DNA from: Paramecium pentaurelia
Lineage: Eukaryota > Ciliophora > Oligohymenophorea > Peniculida > Parameciidae
Direction: 5' to 3'
Length of the DNA stretch: 64,000 nucleotides
Assembly (NCBI GenBank): GCA_905183005.1
Contig: CAJJDO010000123.1
Span: 283,965-347,964 of the forward strand
The notes beneath the pieces are model-generated. The model worked only from the letters and a program-made list of their open reading frames with translations. It did no database searches and was not told where the DNA came from. Positions 11,775 through 22,929 of the stretch are shown here, one piece after another. Numbering within the stretch: the stretch's first letter is position 1; the number at the start of each line of letters is the position of its first letter. The position numbers and the translations under genes are program-made.

Positions 11775-13110
11775 ATGGGAAATCAAATTGAGATAGGATT
11801 GATAAATGTATCTCTGATATAACTTGGAGAGAGTAGATAATAGATCTGGAGTTAAAACTGGGATTTGGGAAATTTACTGGATATATGTTGAAAAAAATAA
11901 TAAAATGTATCAATTAACAATTATTAATTAATTATTAGTGCTGGTGGTGAGTATGATAAATAAGGAAACAAAATTGGAAAATGGATTGAATAATCTGATA
12001 GATTTAGATATGGGAATTAATCCACCTCAGAAGGAAAGTATAATAAACAAGGTGTGAGAGTGGGAATGTGGGACATATATTTGAAAAATGATGGAAAAAA
12101 TAATAAAATGTAAAAATACAGCATTTTTATATAGCGGAGGAGGGGAATATGATGAACAAGGACGAAAAATTGGAAAGTGGATTGAATAAAGTAATGAATT
12201 TTAATCTGTTAATTAAACTACTTGGATTGGAGAATACAATAATAAAGGAGTGAAAACTGGTATCTGGGACATATATTAAAATAATAAAGGAAATAATAAT
12301 AAAATGTTATTATACTAACAATATTATTAGTGGTGGGGGTCGATATGATGAACATGGTAATAAAATTGGATTATGGATTGAATAAAATGATGGGTTTTGG
12401 ACTGATAATTAGTCCACTTATACTGGAGAATATAATGTATGGGGGAGTTAAAGATGGAAAATGGGAAATATTTTGGAGATATGATGGAAAAACTTATAAT
12501 ATGTAATATTAAATAAAATATAATTAAATAATGTAGTGGTGGGGGAGAATATTAAAAGGGTTGCAAATTTGGAAAGTGGGTAGAGTAAAGTTTAACCTTT
12601 GAAAATTTGAATTAATCAACTTGAAATGGTGAATATAATAATCAAGGAAAAAAGATAGGTGTATGGGAGATATATTATCAATATCGGGATTAAATGAAAT
12701 AAAAGATGTATTTGTCTCATTTTTATTAAACTATTAGTGGAGGTGGAGAGTATAATTCTGACGGAGTAAAAATTGGGGAATGGATTGAATAAAGTGATAA
12801 GTTTAAATATGGGAATTAATCTACATGGCGTGGTTAGTATGATCAACAAGGTGTGAAAGTAGGAACATGGGAGATATATTTTAGAGAATTAGGAGATGAA
12901 AAACCGAATATTAAAATGTATCTAAACCAATATTTATTCATTATTAGTGGCGGGGGAGAGTATGATGAACAAGTAAGAAAAATTGGAAAATGGGTAGAGC
13001 AAAAGGATGGATTTTATTATAGCAACTCTATGAACAATAAATACATATTCATTGGAGAATATAAAGATGGAGTTAAATAGGGACAATGGAAAGACAATAA
13101 ATTAAAGTGA
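11775..13110 (+). pseudogene. YwqK/MORN-like repeat gene, decayed (copy 1)
   Basis: Third member of the family at 4213 and 41134. The GEY..GVKTGIWEIYW and GGGEYDEQG.KIGKWIEQ modules are clear and are separated by the same small introns before each GGG (for example 11907-11938, and one just after the ATG codon near 12868-12918). Three lesions break it: a missing base near 11842, where the frame should read a WREYDNRSG-like motif; an extra G in the five-G run at 12441-12445; and a TGA at 12622-12624 exactly where the other repeats have the TGG tryptophan codon of T-W-x-G-E-Y. The 5' end is unclear; an ATG at 11775 is only a guess. The frame ends at the TGA at 13108-13110. The lesions occur in both contig copies, so they are unlikely to be random consensus errors. 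Confidence 0.75.
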
Positions 13111-13516
13111 TAAAATGAATATTTTATTATTTTAATATAATAACAATAATATTAGTTATAAATCTGCTAATATATTTCTGAGGCAAAGGGGATTATTAAT
13201 TCGATTTAAAAAATTAATAATTAAAAGGTAAATTTTCATTATCAATAATAATATTATTTAAAATGAAGAAAATATTTCAAAATATTTTCACAAAAATTGG
13301 AAGAAGACCCTAATAGGAGAACTCTAATTGTACCATCACAATTTTAACTTTATTTACACTTATTTTCTAATGAAATATTTTAATCATTTTTTTTAATATT
13401 CAGTCCTTTATAGTATTAATAGAAATATAAAAATATTATGTATTATAATAAATTTATTAAAAATATTGAAATGACACAAGATTATTATAAATAAAAGATA
13501 GAATAATTGACAGAAA
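11860..13516. repeat. contig-end overlap, copy 1 of 2 (1657 bp)
   Basis: Matches 13518-15174 at a constant offset of 1658, with one N at 13517 between them. No difference was seen. An unmerged contig overlap is more likely than a perfect tandem duplication ending exactly at an N. Confidence 0.88.
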
Positions 13517-13517
13517 N

Positions 13518-14768
13518 GGGATTTGGGAAATTTACTGGATATATGTTGAAAAAAATAATAAAATGTATCAATTAACAATTATTAATTAATTATTAGTGCT
13601 GGTGGTGAGTATGATAAATAAGGAAACAAAATTGGAAAATGGATTGAATAATCTGATAGATTTAGATATGGGAATTAATCCACCTCAGAAGGAAAGTATA
13701 ATAAACAAGGTGTGAGAGTGGGAATGTGGGACATATATTTGAAAAATGATGGAAAAAATAATAAAATGTAAAAATACAGCATTTTTATATAGCGGAGGAG
13801 GGGAATATGATGAACAAGGACGAAAAATTGGAAAGTGGATTGAATAAAGTAATGAATTTTAATCTGTTAATTAAACTACTTGGATTGGAGAATACAATAA
13901 TAAAGGAGTGAAAACTGGTATCTGGGACATATATTAAAATAATAAAGGAAATAATAATAAAATGTTATTATACTAACAATATTATTAGTGGTGGGGGTCG
14001 ATATGATGAACATGGTAATAAAATTGGATTATGGATTGAATAAAATGATGGGTTTTGGACTGATAATTAGTCCACTTATACTGGAGAATATAATGTATGG
14101 GGGAGTTAAAGATGGAAAATGGGAAATATTTTGGAGATATGATGGAAAAACTTATAATATGTAATATTAAATAAAATATAATTAAATAATGTAGTGGTGG
14201 GGGAGAATATTAAAAGGGTTGCAAATTTGGAAAGTGGGTAGAGTAAAGTTTAACCTTTGAAAATTTGAATTAATCAACTTGAAATGGTGAATATAATAAT
14301 CAAGGAAAAAAGATAGGTGTATGGGAGATATATTATCAATATCGGGATTAAATGAAATAAAAGATGTATTTGTCTCATTTTTATTAAACTATTAGTGGAG
14401 GTGGAGAGTATAATTCTGACGGAGTAAAAATTGGGGAATGGATTGAATAAAGTGATAAGTTTAAATATGGGAATTAATCTACATGGCGTGGTTAGTATGA
14501 TCAACAAGGTGTGAAAGTAGGAACATGGGAGATATATTTTAGAGAATTAGGAGATGAAAAACCGAATATTAAAATGTATCTAAACCAATATTTATTCATT
14601 ATTAGTGGCGGGGGAGAGTATGATGAACAAGTAAGAAAAATTGGAAAATGGGTAGAGCAAAAGGATGGATTTTATTATAGCAACTCTATGAACAATAAAT
14701 ACATATTCATTGGAGAATATAAAGATGGAGTTAAATAGGGACAATGGAAAGACAATAAATTAAAGTGA
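13518..14768 (+). pseudogene. YwqK/MORN-like repeat gene, decayed (copy 2)
   Basis: Second copy of the pseudogene at 11775-13110, beginning inside its first repeat. It carries the same extra G (14099-14103) and the same TGA at the tryptophan position (14280-14282), and ends at the TGA at 14766-14768. Probably the same locus as copy 1. Confidence 0.75.
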
Positions 14769-15174
14769 TAAAATGAATATTTTATTATTTTAATATAATA
14801 ACAATAATATTAGTTATAAATCTGCTAATATATTTCTGAGGCAAAGGGGATTATTAATTCGATTTAAAAAATTAATAATTAAAAGGTAAATTTTCATTAT
14901 CAATAATAATATTATTTAAAATGAAGAAAATATTTCAAAATATTTTCACAAAAATTGGAAGAAGACCCTAATAGGAGAACTCTAATTGTACCATCACAAT
15001 TTTAACTTTATTTACACTTATTTTCTAATGAAATATTTTAATCATTTTTTTTAATATTCAGTCCTTTATAGTATTAATAGAAATATAAAAATATTATGTA
15101 TTATAATAAATTTATTAAAAATATTGAAATGACACAAGATTATTATAAATAAAAGATAGAATAATTGACAGAAA
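13518..15174. repeat. contig-end overlap, copy 2 of 2
   Basis: Counterpart of 11860-13516. It runs straight on into the WD40 gene, whose start codon at 15129 lies inside the repeated part; copy 1 therefore also ends with the first 46 bases of that gene. Confidence 0.88.
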
Positions 15175-16606
15175 CTTTATTAGATCAATTTGAAGTAAAA
15201 TTGTTTATTAATATATTGAATAGTCTTCATTCAATAAATTCGAAAATTATCTAGATTCACTTATTAATTCAACTGATTCAATAAATTCTAATTATCAACA
15301 GATTGCATTTCCATCTGTTAATGTACCTTAAACTAATTTTGAGAATTTAAATTTTGCTCAATAATTATTTAGAGAAATTTAACCGTTAATAAAACAAAAT
15401 GTCAACAATTAAGTTAAGCATAAAAAGAAACCTATTTATTAAGAATAAAATTTATAAATGTTAGGAGTTAAATAAAATATGACATTAGAATTTTAAAAAT
15501 TAAAGATTGAAAAAATTCAAAATTAAATGGAATAAAAAGTATCAGATAAAGATGTTTTATTACAATAATCAAACAAAAATAAGTCATTACTTTATAATTA
15601 ATCAAATAGTGAATTATTTGAAACGATTTAAACTAATAATCAATCAAATTTTTAATCATTCACTTATTAACTAGTCTCAAAATATTCAATTTCATAAAAT
15701 GAATGTTGTAGAGCAATAGCTATAAATAAAGACTGTTCAATAGTATTGGCTGGATGTGGTAAAGAAATTAAAGTATTTGAATTCAAGTAAGGATTTATGA
15801 AATAAATATAAATTTTAAGTGAACATAATAATGATGTACATACTTTAAACTTTATGAAGAAATCAAATTAGTTTATATCTGGGAGTTATTAATCTATTAT
15901 TATATGGTAATATAATTAAAATAATTTATGGGTTACCTAATAGATATTAAATGGACATAATAGTTGGATATATTGTTTAATATTAAATAATAATGAAGAT
16001 TTGATTATATCAGGAGGATCAGATAACACAATTAAATTTTGGACGAAAAAAAATGAATGGACTTGTTAGTAAACAGTTAAAGATCATTTTAATTCTGTAT
16101 TTGGATTAAGTTTAAATTAATAGTAAAATAAAGTGGTATCTTGTGGAAATGATAAATAAATATTAATAATTGAACAATAAAGATAGAATAAAGAATGGAT
16201 TGTTATATAAAAGATTACAGTTGAATTATCAACATTACGAGTACGCTTTATTGAAAATGATATGTTTATATTATCATAATGTGGATAAGATTAGATATCT
16301 ATTTTTGAGATGAATAGTATCAATAAATAGTTTACAAAGACTAAAGATATAGTTGTAAAATGTGGATCAGATGGTTATTGTTTATTTCCTTCATAATATA
16401 TAAATTCAAAATCTATACTATTGATGAAAAATGGTGAATATGTCAATTTAATTAAGAAAAAATAAAATGGATAGTATTTAACTGAATAATCTATTCATTT
16501 TGGTACAAATGTTTTATTTGGAGGAATAAGCGATGATGGAGAGTATTTGATAACATGGGAGAACAAATCGAAAGAAATACAACTCAGAAGATACAACGAA
16601 TAATGA
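15129..16606 (+). CDS. WD40-repeat protein, 482 aa
   Basis: Intact gene. ATG at 15129 (MTQDYYKQKIEQLTETLLDQ), one 29-nt GTA...TAG intron at 15195-15223, stop TGA at 16604-16606; removing the intron leaves exactly 483 codons. The first 170 residues are polar and glutamine/asparagine-rich. WD40 blades follow, for example LSEHNNDVHTLNF...SIIIWQY and LNGHNSWIYCLIL...DNTIKFWTK, which suggests a beta-propeller scaffold binding protein partners. It is the same family as the gene at 26069 but lacks that gene's N-terminal cysteine motif. Many Q residues are encoded by TAA or TAG. Its specific partner is unknown. Confidence 0.9.
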
Positions 16607-17068
16607 AGATTATTAAGAAATATTAAAAATATTATATATTAATATTTTTCAATTGATTTGGAATATTTTTCAAAGACTAATATTGATAATTTAAAATAGT
16701 TTTTATTATCAATTAAGTATTCTAAATTATCATAGACTAATGTTTTTAATGAACTTTTGAAAGATTAGATTAAACTTTGCAGTATTTTAGTATAATTCAA
16801 CTAGAAGCCTAAACTGTTGAAATTACATATTTTTTTAGAATTCCTAAATAGTAAATTTAATCAAAAATACATTGGAAATTTTCATTACTTAATCTGGAAA
16901 ATAGAAATTGTCCTTTCTATTGGTATTCAAAGTAATTTTCTATCATTTTTCAATTTGAATGATGATATAAGTTAAAATAGCACACGATTTGTTACATTTG
17001 AATCCATAAGAACTTTATTATCAAAAGAATTGAATACAAAAAAATTCATTTTGAAATCTTTAAGGTGA
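16607..17068 (+). other. 153-codon open frame directly after the WD40 stop
   Basis: The frame of the WD40 gene stays open after its TGA for a further 153 codons, to a TGA at 17066-17068, reading for example LEYFSKTNIDNLKQFLLS. It contains no ATG. The homologue at 26069 ends at the equivalent point, so the WD40 stop is probably genuine and this is either a relic of another gene or a chance frame. Confidence 0.2.
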
Positions 17069-17174
17069 TATTAATGCTGATATAGTTTTTCGAAATATTT
17101 AGAATAAGACTAAATCTGTTAATATGCTTGGAAATTGATAGATAAATTACCATTCAAAATTTAATTATTAGATA

Positions 17175-18161
17175 TCAATATGATATATTCTTGAGATCTT
17201 ATGTAAAATTAAAGAAGAAATTGATAAATTCTTAATATTGTACCATGATGAAATCAAATCTAATTTAATTTTTCAAATCTTGAATATAGATTTTTGATTC
17301 ATTAATTAATTGTTCATAATTTTTAATACTAAAAGAGCTATCACATTAATAGTATATAATTTTAATTTTTACAATTAAAACCATTATAATCATTTAATTC
17401 TAATGGATTTTTAATATATATTAAACAGTTCTTTCAAATAATTAATAATTACTATTGATGTGTTAAAATGATAAAATAATCTTAACTTTCTAGATATCAT
17501 ATTGAAAAGATTGCTATATAAATGAAAGCTTGATTTAAATTATCAGTAAAAGATTAATTTCCTACATGGGTAAGCTACTTGTCTACAATTTATTAGAAAA
17601 AAAGGATGAACATTTGTTATTGAATCATCTAAAAGTAATAATTGATCTATTCATTATCTCATTTACAAAGCATTCATCATTTAATTCACCATCAAATATG
17701 AAATAATTGGCATTCAATAAATTCTATATATTGTCAGTTTTCATTATTCTTATTCAATTATTTTGTAAATCTTGAAAATTTGTTTTAGTAGATTAATATT
17801 TTAATTATTAAATTTCCATAAAAAATTTATTTTCTAATTGTAATATACTTCAAATGCAGAGAATCATAATTAAAGGTTTAAAAGGAGGATGTATAATAAT
17901 AGTACAAATTCATATGCTTAAATTCGCTACTTTTACTTTTGGCTTTGTAAGTTTCAGTAACAATTGATCTTATTGCAAATAGATTAAAAGATTCAAAAGC
18001 TAAATTAATGGAATTAAACTTAGGCTAAGAGTTTATATTTAGACTTTTATTCAATAAACCTTTCTGATATAATTCAATTACTATATAATTAAGATTATCA
18101 ATATAATATATTTAAAAGATGGAGACTTTGATTAAGCCTTTAAAGTATCTTTATCTTCCAT
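17175..18161 (-). CDS. unrecognised protein gene interrupted by a 112-bp IES candidate
   Basis: Minus-strand frame starting at the ATG at 18161-18159 (MEDKDTLKAQSKSPSFK) and running to a TGA at 17177-17175. With the 112-bp element at 17729-17840 removed, the frame runs continuously across the junction (SLHLKYIIQNLLNANYFIFD); with it present the frame shifts. Two other problems remain: about one base appears missing near 18110, after SPSFK, and a TGA sits in frame at 17627-17625 in ITFR-stop-FNNKCSS, after which the frame is open for about 150 more codons. If that TGA is real the protein ends there. Correcting for the missing base gives 292 codons. No domain is recognised. Confidence 0.55.
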
Positions 18162-18731
18162 CAATATTTATGAACATTAAGCTTAAAATCCTTAGAATAG
18201 GTTTCATTCATTTTTTCTAGTTAATTCAACAACAATCCTAAATTCATAAAAAAATAGTGCAACTTATATATAATGCACTCTTATAAAACAGGACTATTTC
18301 TATTAAAATGATAAAAATCTTTCAAAACTTATTTTTTTTATTAGGTTTCATCAAAAAAGAAACTAGATTGGTTCTGAGAATTAGATTAAATATCATAAAA
18401 ATAGTAGGTGTTACTATATTGAAAATCAATGTTAATTTTATTTTGAATGAATTACATTTGGATATTAATGAAAATTAATCTCATTTATGATTTTAATTAT
18501 GATCTTTCTAAATAACAAAAATAAGAATAGAATAAAAGAACGAAATAGCAGCTAATATAATTATCATAAAATAGATTTTTACATATAACAATAATTATCT
18601 ATAATATAGTATTCAGAAGTATTTTTATAAATTTTTTTATTTTGGATTCAAAATAATTGATTGATTACATAAAATATCAAAATAAAATTATGTAATAATT
18701 ACATATTTATTCATAAATTTAGACTAAAACA
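17536..18731. repeat. contig-end overlap, copy 1 of 2, with the 112-bp insertion
   Basis: Matches 18733-19816: offset 1197 before the insertion and 1085 after it. The only difference seen is the 112-bp TA-bounded element. Confidence 0.88.
17729..17840. mobile_element. candidate 112-bp internal eliminated sequence (IES)
   Basis: Present here and absent from the otherwise matching copy at 18733-19816, where a single TA remains at 18926-18927. The element begins TATTGTCA and its other end, read inward, is TACAATTA; each matches the Paramecium IES end consensus TAYAGYNR at seven of eight positions. Its length is not a multiple of three, and it lies inside a minus-strand protein frame that is continuous only in the copy without it. 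This is the pattern expected of a germline IES that must be excised precisely to make a functional somatic gene. Confidence 0.82.
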
Positions 18732-18732
18732 N
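18732..18732. other. single-N contig join
   Basis: One N between the IES-containing contig and the IES-free contig. The length difference probably stopped the assembler from merging them. Confidence 0.8.
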
Positions 18733-19246
18733 TAAATTATCAGTAAAAGATTAATTTCCTACATGGGTAAGCTACTTGTCTACAATTTATTAGAAAAAAA
18801 GGATGAACATTTGTTATTGAATCATCTAAAAGTAATAATTGATCTATTCATTATCTCATTTACAAAGCATTCATCATTTAATTCACCATCAAATATGAAA
18901 TAATTGGCATTCAATAAATTCTATATAATATACTTCAAATGCAGAGAATCATAATTAAAGGTTTAAAAGGAGGATGTATAATAATAGTACAAATTCATAT
19001 GCTTAAATTCGCTACTTTTACTTTTGGCTTTGTAAGTTTCAGTAACAATTGATCTTATTGCAAATAGATTAAAAGATTCAAAAGCTAAATTAATGGAATT
19101 AAACTTAGGCTAAGAGTTTATATTTAGACTTTTATTCAATAAACCTTTCTGATATAATTCAATTACTATATAATTAAGATTATCAATATAATATATTTAA
19201 AAGATGGAGACTTTGATTAAGCCTTTAAAGTATCTTTATCTTCCAT
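18733..19246 (-). CDS. IES-free partial copy of the 17175-18161 gene
   Basis: Same minus-strand gene as 17175-18161, cut at the contig edge: the start codon is at 19246-19244 and the frame runs off the contig at 18733. At 18926-18927 the reading frame crosses the empty TA site without interruption. This copy represents the somatic-type sequence. It is not counted as a second gene. Confidence 0.6.
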
Positions 19247-19816
19247 CAATATTTATGAACATTAAGCTTAAAATCCTTAGAATAGGTTTCATTCATTTTT
19301 TCTAGTTAATTCAACAACAATCCTAAATTCATAAAAAAATAGTGCAACTTATATATAATGCACTCTTATAAAACAGGACTATTTCTATTAAAATGATAAA
19401 AATCTTTCAAAACTTATTTTTTTTATTAGGTTTCATCAAAAAAGAAACTAGATTGGTTCTGAGAATTAGATTAAATATCATAAAAATAGTAGGTGTTACT
19501 ATATTGAAAATCAATGTTAATTTTATTTTGAATGAATTACATTTGGATATTAATGAAAATTAATCTCATTTATGATTTTAATTATGATCTTTCTAAATAA
19601 CAAAAATAAGAATAGAATAAAAGAACGAAATAGCAGCTAATATAATTATCATAAAATAGATTTTTACATATAACAATAATTATCTATAATATAGTATTCA
19701 GAAGTATTTTTATAAATTTTTTTATTTTGGATTCAAAATAATTGATTGATTACATAAAATATCAAAATAAAATTATGTAATAATTACATATTTATTCATA
19801 AATTTAGACTAAAACA
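18733..19816. repeat. contig-end overlap, copy 2 of 2, without the insertion
   Basis: Counterpart of 17536-18731. It continues into unique sequence after 19816. Confidence 0.88.
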
Positions 19817-20990
19817 TTAATAATTATTCTGTGAACCGAAAGATTTATAAGATACATTTTAAAGTCTTTCTATGATATACAGAAAAATAATCTCATTATT
19901 CAATGTATCCTACTTTGAATATTTAATTTTTAAATTAAGGATGGAAATTTTGGTTTTCTAGAATGATATTTCTTAAATTATTAAAATAAGCAAATATATT
20001 ATCATTTACTCTAATAATTTCTAAATGACAAATTTAATGCTTTGTCACTCCATGATACAAATATTTTTACAGCTTTTTGAAAACAATTTTTATGAGTATT
20101 TTCACAATTAATTGTTTCATTCTTATTCCAAGCTTGTCTTTAAATAACACTTCTATTTTGGATTGTATTAAATTGTAAAAATTTTATGGTTTAAAGCCAA
20201 AAATATTTAAGGCCATAGTTACGCTATCATCTCATAAGGGAATATAATTAAATCACTAATTAATATATTTATGGAAGTGTTATTGATGTTTCATCATTTT
20301 TTGAATATATATTTATCAAATTGGTGCCTTAATATCATTCTTTATCCTGAATAAAGAATTTATTTCCTGACATAAGAATATAAATATTTAGAGAAGAAGG
20401 ATAATAAGAAATCTTAGGACTTCCCAATAGCATTAAAATTTATGCTAAAATGAACCTAAACTAAGCATCACTTTTGGTATTAACTTTATATCCAAAACAC
20501 AATACAATTAGAATATAAATTTATGGGTATATCTTTTAATTAGGCCTAAAATACTTTAAGCTTTTAAATTTTAAGAATATTAAGGAATTTAATAAATTTT
20601 ATTGAATGTTGACAGAAGAGAAATAATATATTCCATTCAATTTGTTCATCAAAGTGTAAACGTAATCTTACTTAATGTATTATATTTCAAATTCTCTAGT
20701 TTTATAACAAATTTCTAAATATTTTAAATATGAAAGTTAAAGGTATTGATTAAAGTCTGTAGGAAAAGCAGAGACTGATTTGCTATGTAATCTAGGTTTT
20801 TGATATTAATATAGTCTGTTTTCTATTATTTCCAATTCTAGTTAAATTTTCATATATTATACAGTAACAGGAGTAAGACTTATATTTTCTTATTTTTTTA
20901 TTTAGGAATATTACAAATATTACTTGTTAGTAAGAAAACTTCTATAAGGTATTTTTATATCATTTTTGTCGAATTAGTTAAATGTACATA
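19817..20990. other. AT-rich stretch without a supported gene
   Basis: No feature recognised. An open frame upstream of 20993 extends the next entry without a start codon. Confidence 0.4.
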
Positions 20991-20992
20991 AA

Positions 20993-21409
20993 ATGATGGA
21001 TAAATTACTAAAATTAATATTTACTATTAAGAAGTTTGATGTTTCATATTTACTATTCTTTCACTTATTATATTTTCCTGACCAAAGTTGTTCATAGATC
21101 ACCTTATTTGTTTTTGTGAAATTTTAGAGCAATCCATTTTTATTCATTAGCCAAAGTGTTTCTTAGAGAATAATTATTTGCAATTTATAAATAAATTTAT
21201 ATTTTTAAGGTTCACCGAATGCAAATTCCCATTCCCTTTATAGAAACATATCTAGGATGTGTCTTAAAGTGAACAATTCAAAAATTTTTTATAACATGGA
21301 TAACCACAATTTATTTTTTTATTTATTTTAATCCAAGATTTTTAATGATTAATTTAAATATTTAGAAATGAAAAATATTGAATTCATAACAAGTTTATCA
21401 CAGAAATGA
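20993..21409 (+). CDS. possible small hydrophobic protein, 138 aa
   Basis: ATG at 20993 (MMDKLLKLIFTIKKFDVSYL), stop TGA at 21407-21409, 139 codons. The same frame is open upstream to about 20803 without another ATG, giving over 200 codons free of TGA. The content is hydrophobic and phenylalanine/leucine-rich with a GSPNANSHSLYRN segment. In such AT-rich DNA a hydrophobic open frame is weak evidence; no family is recognised. Confidence 0.25.
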
Positions 21410-22929
21410 ATATTAAAATTTCAAGAATTTTGTAAGAATTTCTATCACAAAATTAAAGAAGTGATAAAGAAATTTTAAATTGACTATGATAATTATGCAG
21501 TTCCTTTATATATCCAAGTAGATTTTCTAAATCGGATGATTTTACGAAATCTCCTTTAATACTTTGTGTTCTAGAGTAAATTAGCTTTTTTGATACTATC
21601 CAAGACAAAAGTTCAATTAATATAGTTAAAAATCATTTAATAATAAAGTTTATAAAAGTTGTTTAACTTAGATATGTACTTTATAAGGTAAGACTTTATA
21701 TTTATATAAATGCCTGATATTTAATAGTAAAAAAAAGAAATAAAAAATGCAGAAATTTTTTAATGTTTAAGAATTGGCATAGTTTTATGATTATTCTAAA
21801 TATCAGTAACTCATAATATCAATATATTATTGGAGTAAAAGGAGGACCATGTTTTTATGAATGAGTTTTAACTAATATATTGAAATCTTCATAGTTTTTC
21901 ATTTAGGATATTTTAACATTTCATATTATAATAATTTCAAATTACAAATTGTAAAACATATAATAGAATAAAAATAATTAATATAAATAATTGAAAGTAT
22001 TTTTAAAAATCTACTAGTCAATTCCTTTTAACGATCTAGTTTACAGTATATTTCAATTTTATGAAAAAATGACTATTAAAAGTAATATATTAAATAAGAA
22101 TAAATTTGTTGAAGAAATAGTATATGAAGTTTAGTTGCAATATAGGAAAGGGAGAGCTGTTTTATTAATCAATAGAACAATTATGATGTGAATAAAATTG
22201 AAGCTAGTTTATAAGAACATAATATAAATACTATTGATGATTATTAGAAAATAAGTAAAGATATTAGTCATTCATGTTCATCAATTTTATATTAAAAATA
22301 TTTTTTTTATTTAATTAGAATTTGTTCTGATCTCTTTAATGACTTTTTTTTATTTTTTTATTAGAAAAAATTAATTATAATTTTATATAAATAAATTGTA
22401 GACATGATTTTCATTATAGTAATTTAAGTAATTTTGTCATTTTTGGATTATTTTTTAAATTTGATATGCTTCAATTATCATTGTTTATTAATTATAAATA
22501 AATTTCGATTTAAATTCTAAAATATAATTTGATGTATATAGATCTAAAATTTAAAAACTTCTTAATCTTATTTATTTTTATAAAAGTTTTTGTAATTTAC
22601 TTAATTTTAGACTCAATATTAAATTATATAACTTTTAAACAATCTAATATTTTGATTATTAAAACTTCTAAGAACTTATTATATTAATTTTTCAACATTT
22701 GGAGCATAAATATATTAATTTTAAGTTTACTTATAAGTAATTTTTTATTTTTGAATTCAAAATAAAAAGAAATGATGATACAAATCAAAATTTTATATTC
22801 CAAAATCTCTAATTTTAAATAAAATGAATTTTATTTATAATTTAATAATTTAGACAATTATTTTACATTATTTAATAAAATTTAACCAGTAATATTCCTG
22901 TATTAATAATTGTAAATTGCGGTATAAAC
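21410..22929. other. AT-rich intergenic stretch
   Basis: No gene supported. The 3' end of the TLDc gene lies just beyond the right edge. Confidence 0.5.

Noticed and set aside
11830..11860. A 29-nt GTA...TAG intron at the 5' end of the repeat-family pseudogene
   Set aside because: Splicing it leaves the wrong phase for the first repeat; a missing base gives the expected repeat motif.
12616..14507. Standard-code minus-strand ORFs of 77 codons inside the repeat-protein pseudogene (12616-12849 and 14274-14507)
   Set aside because: They are antisense shadows of the plus-strand repeat modules and vanish once TAA/TAG are read as glutamine on the correct strand.
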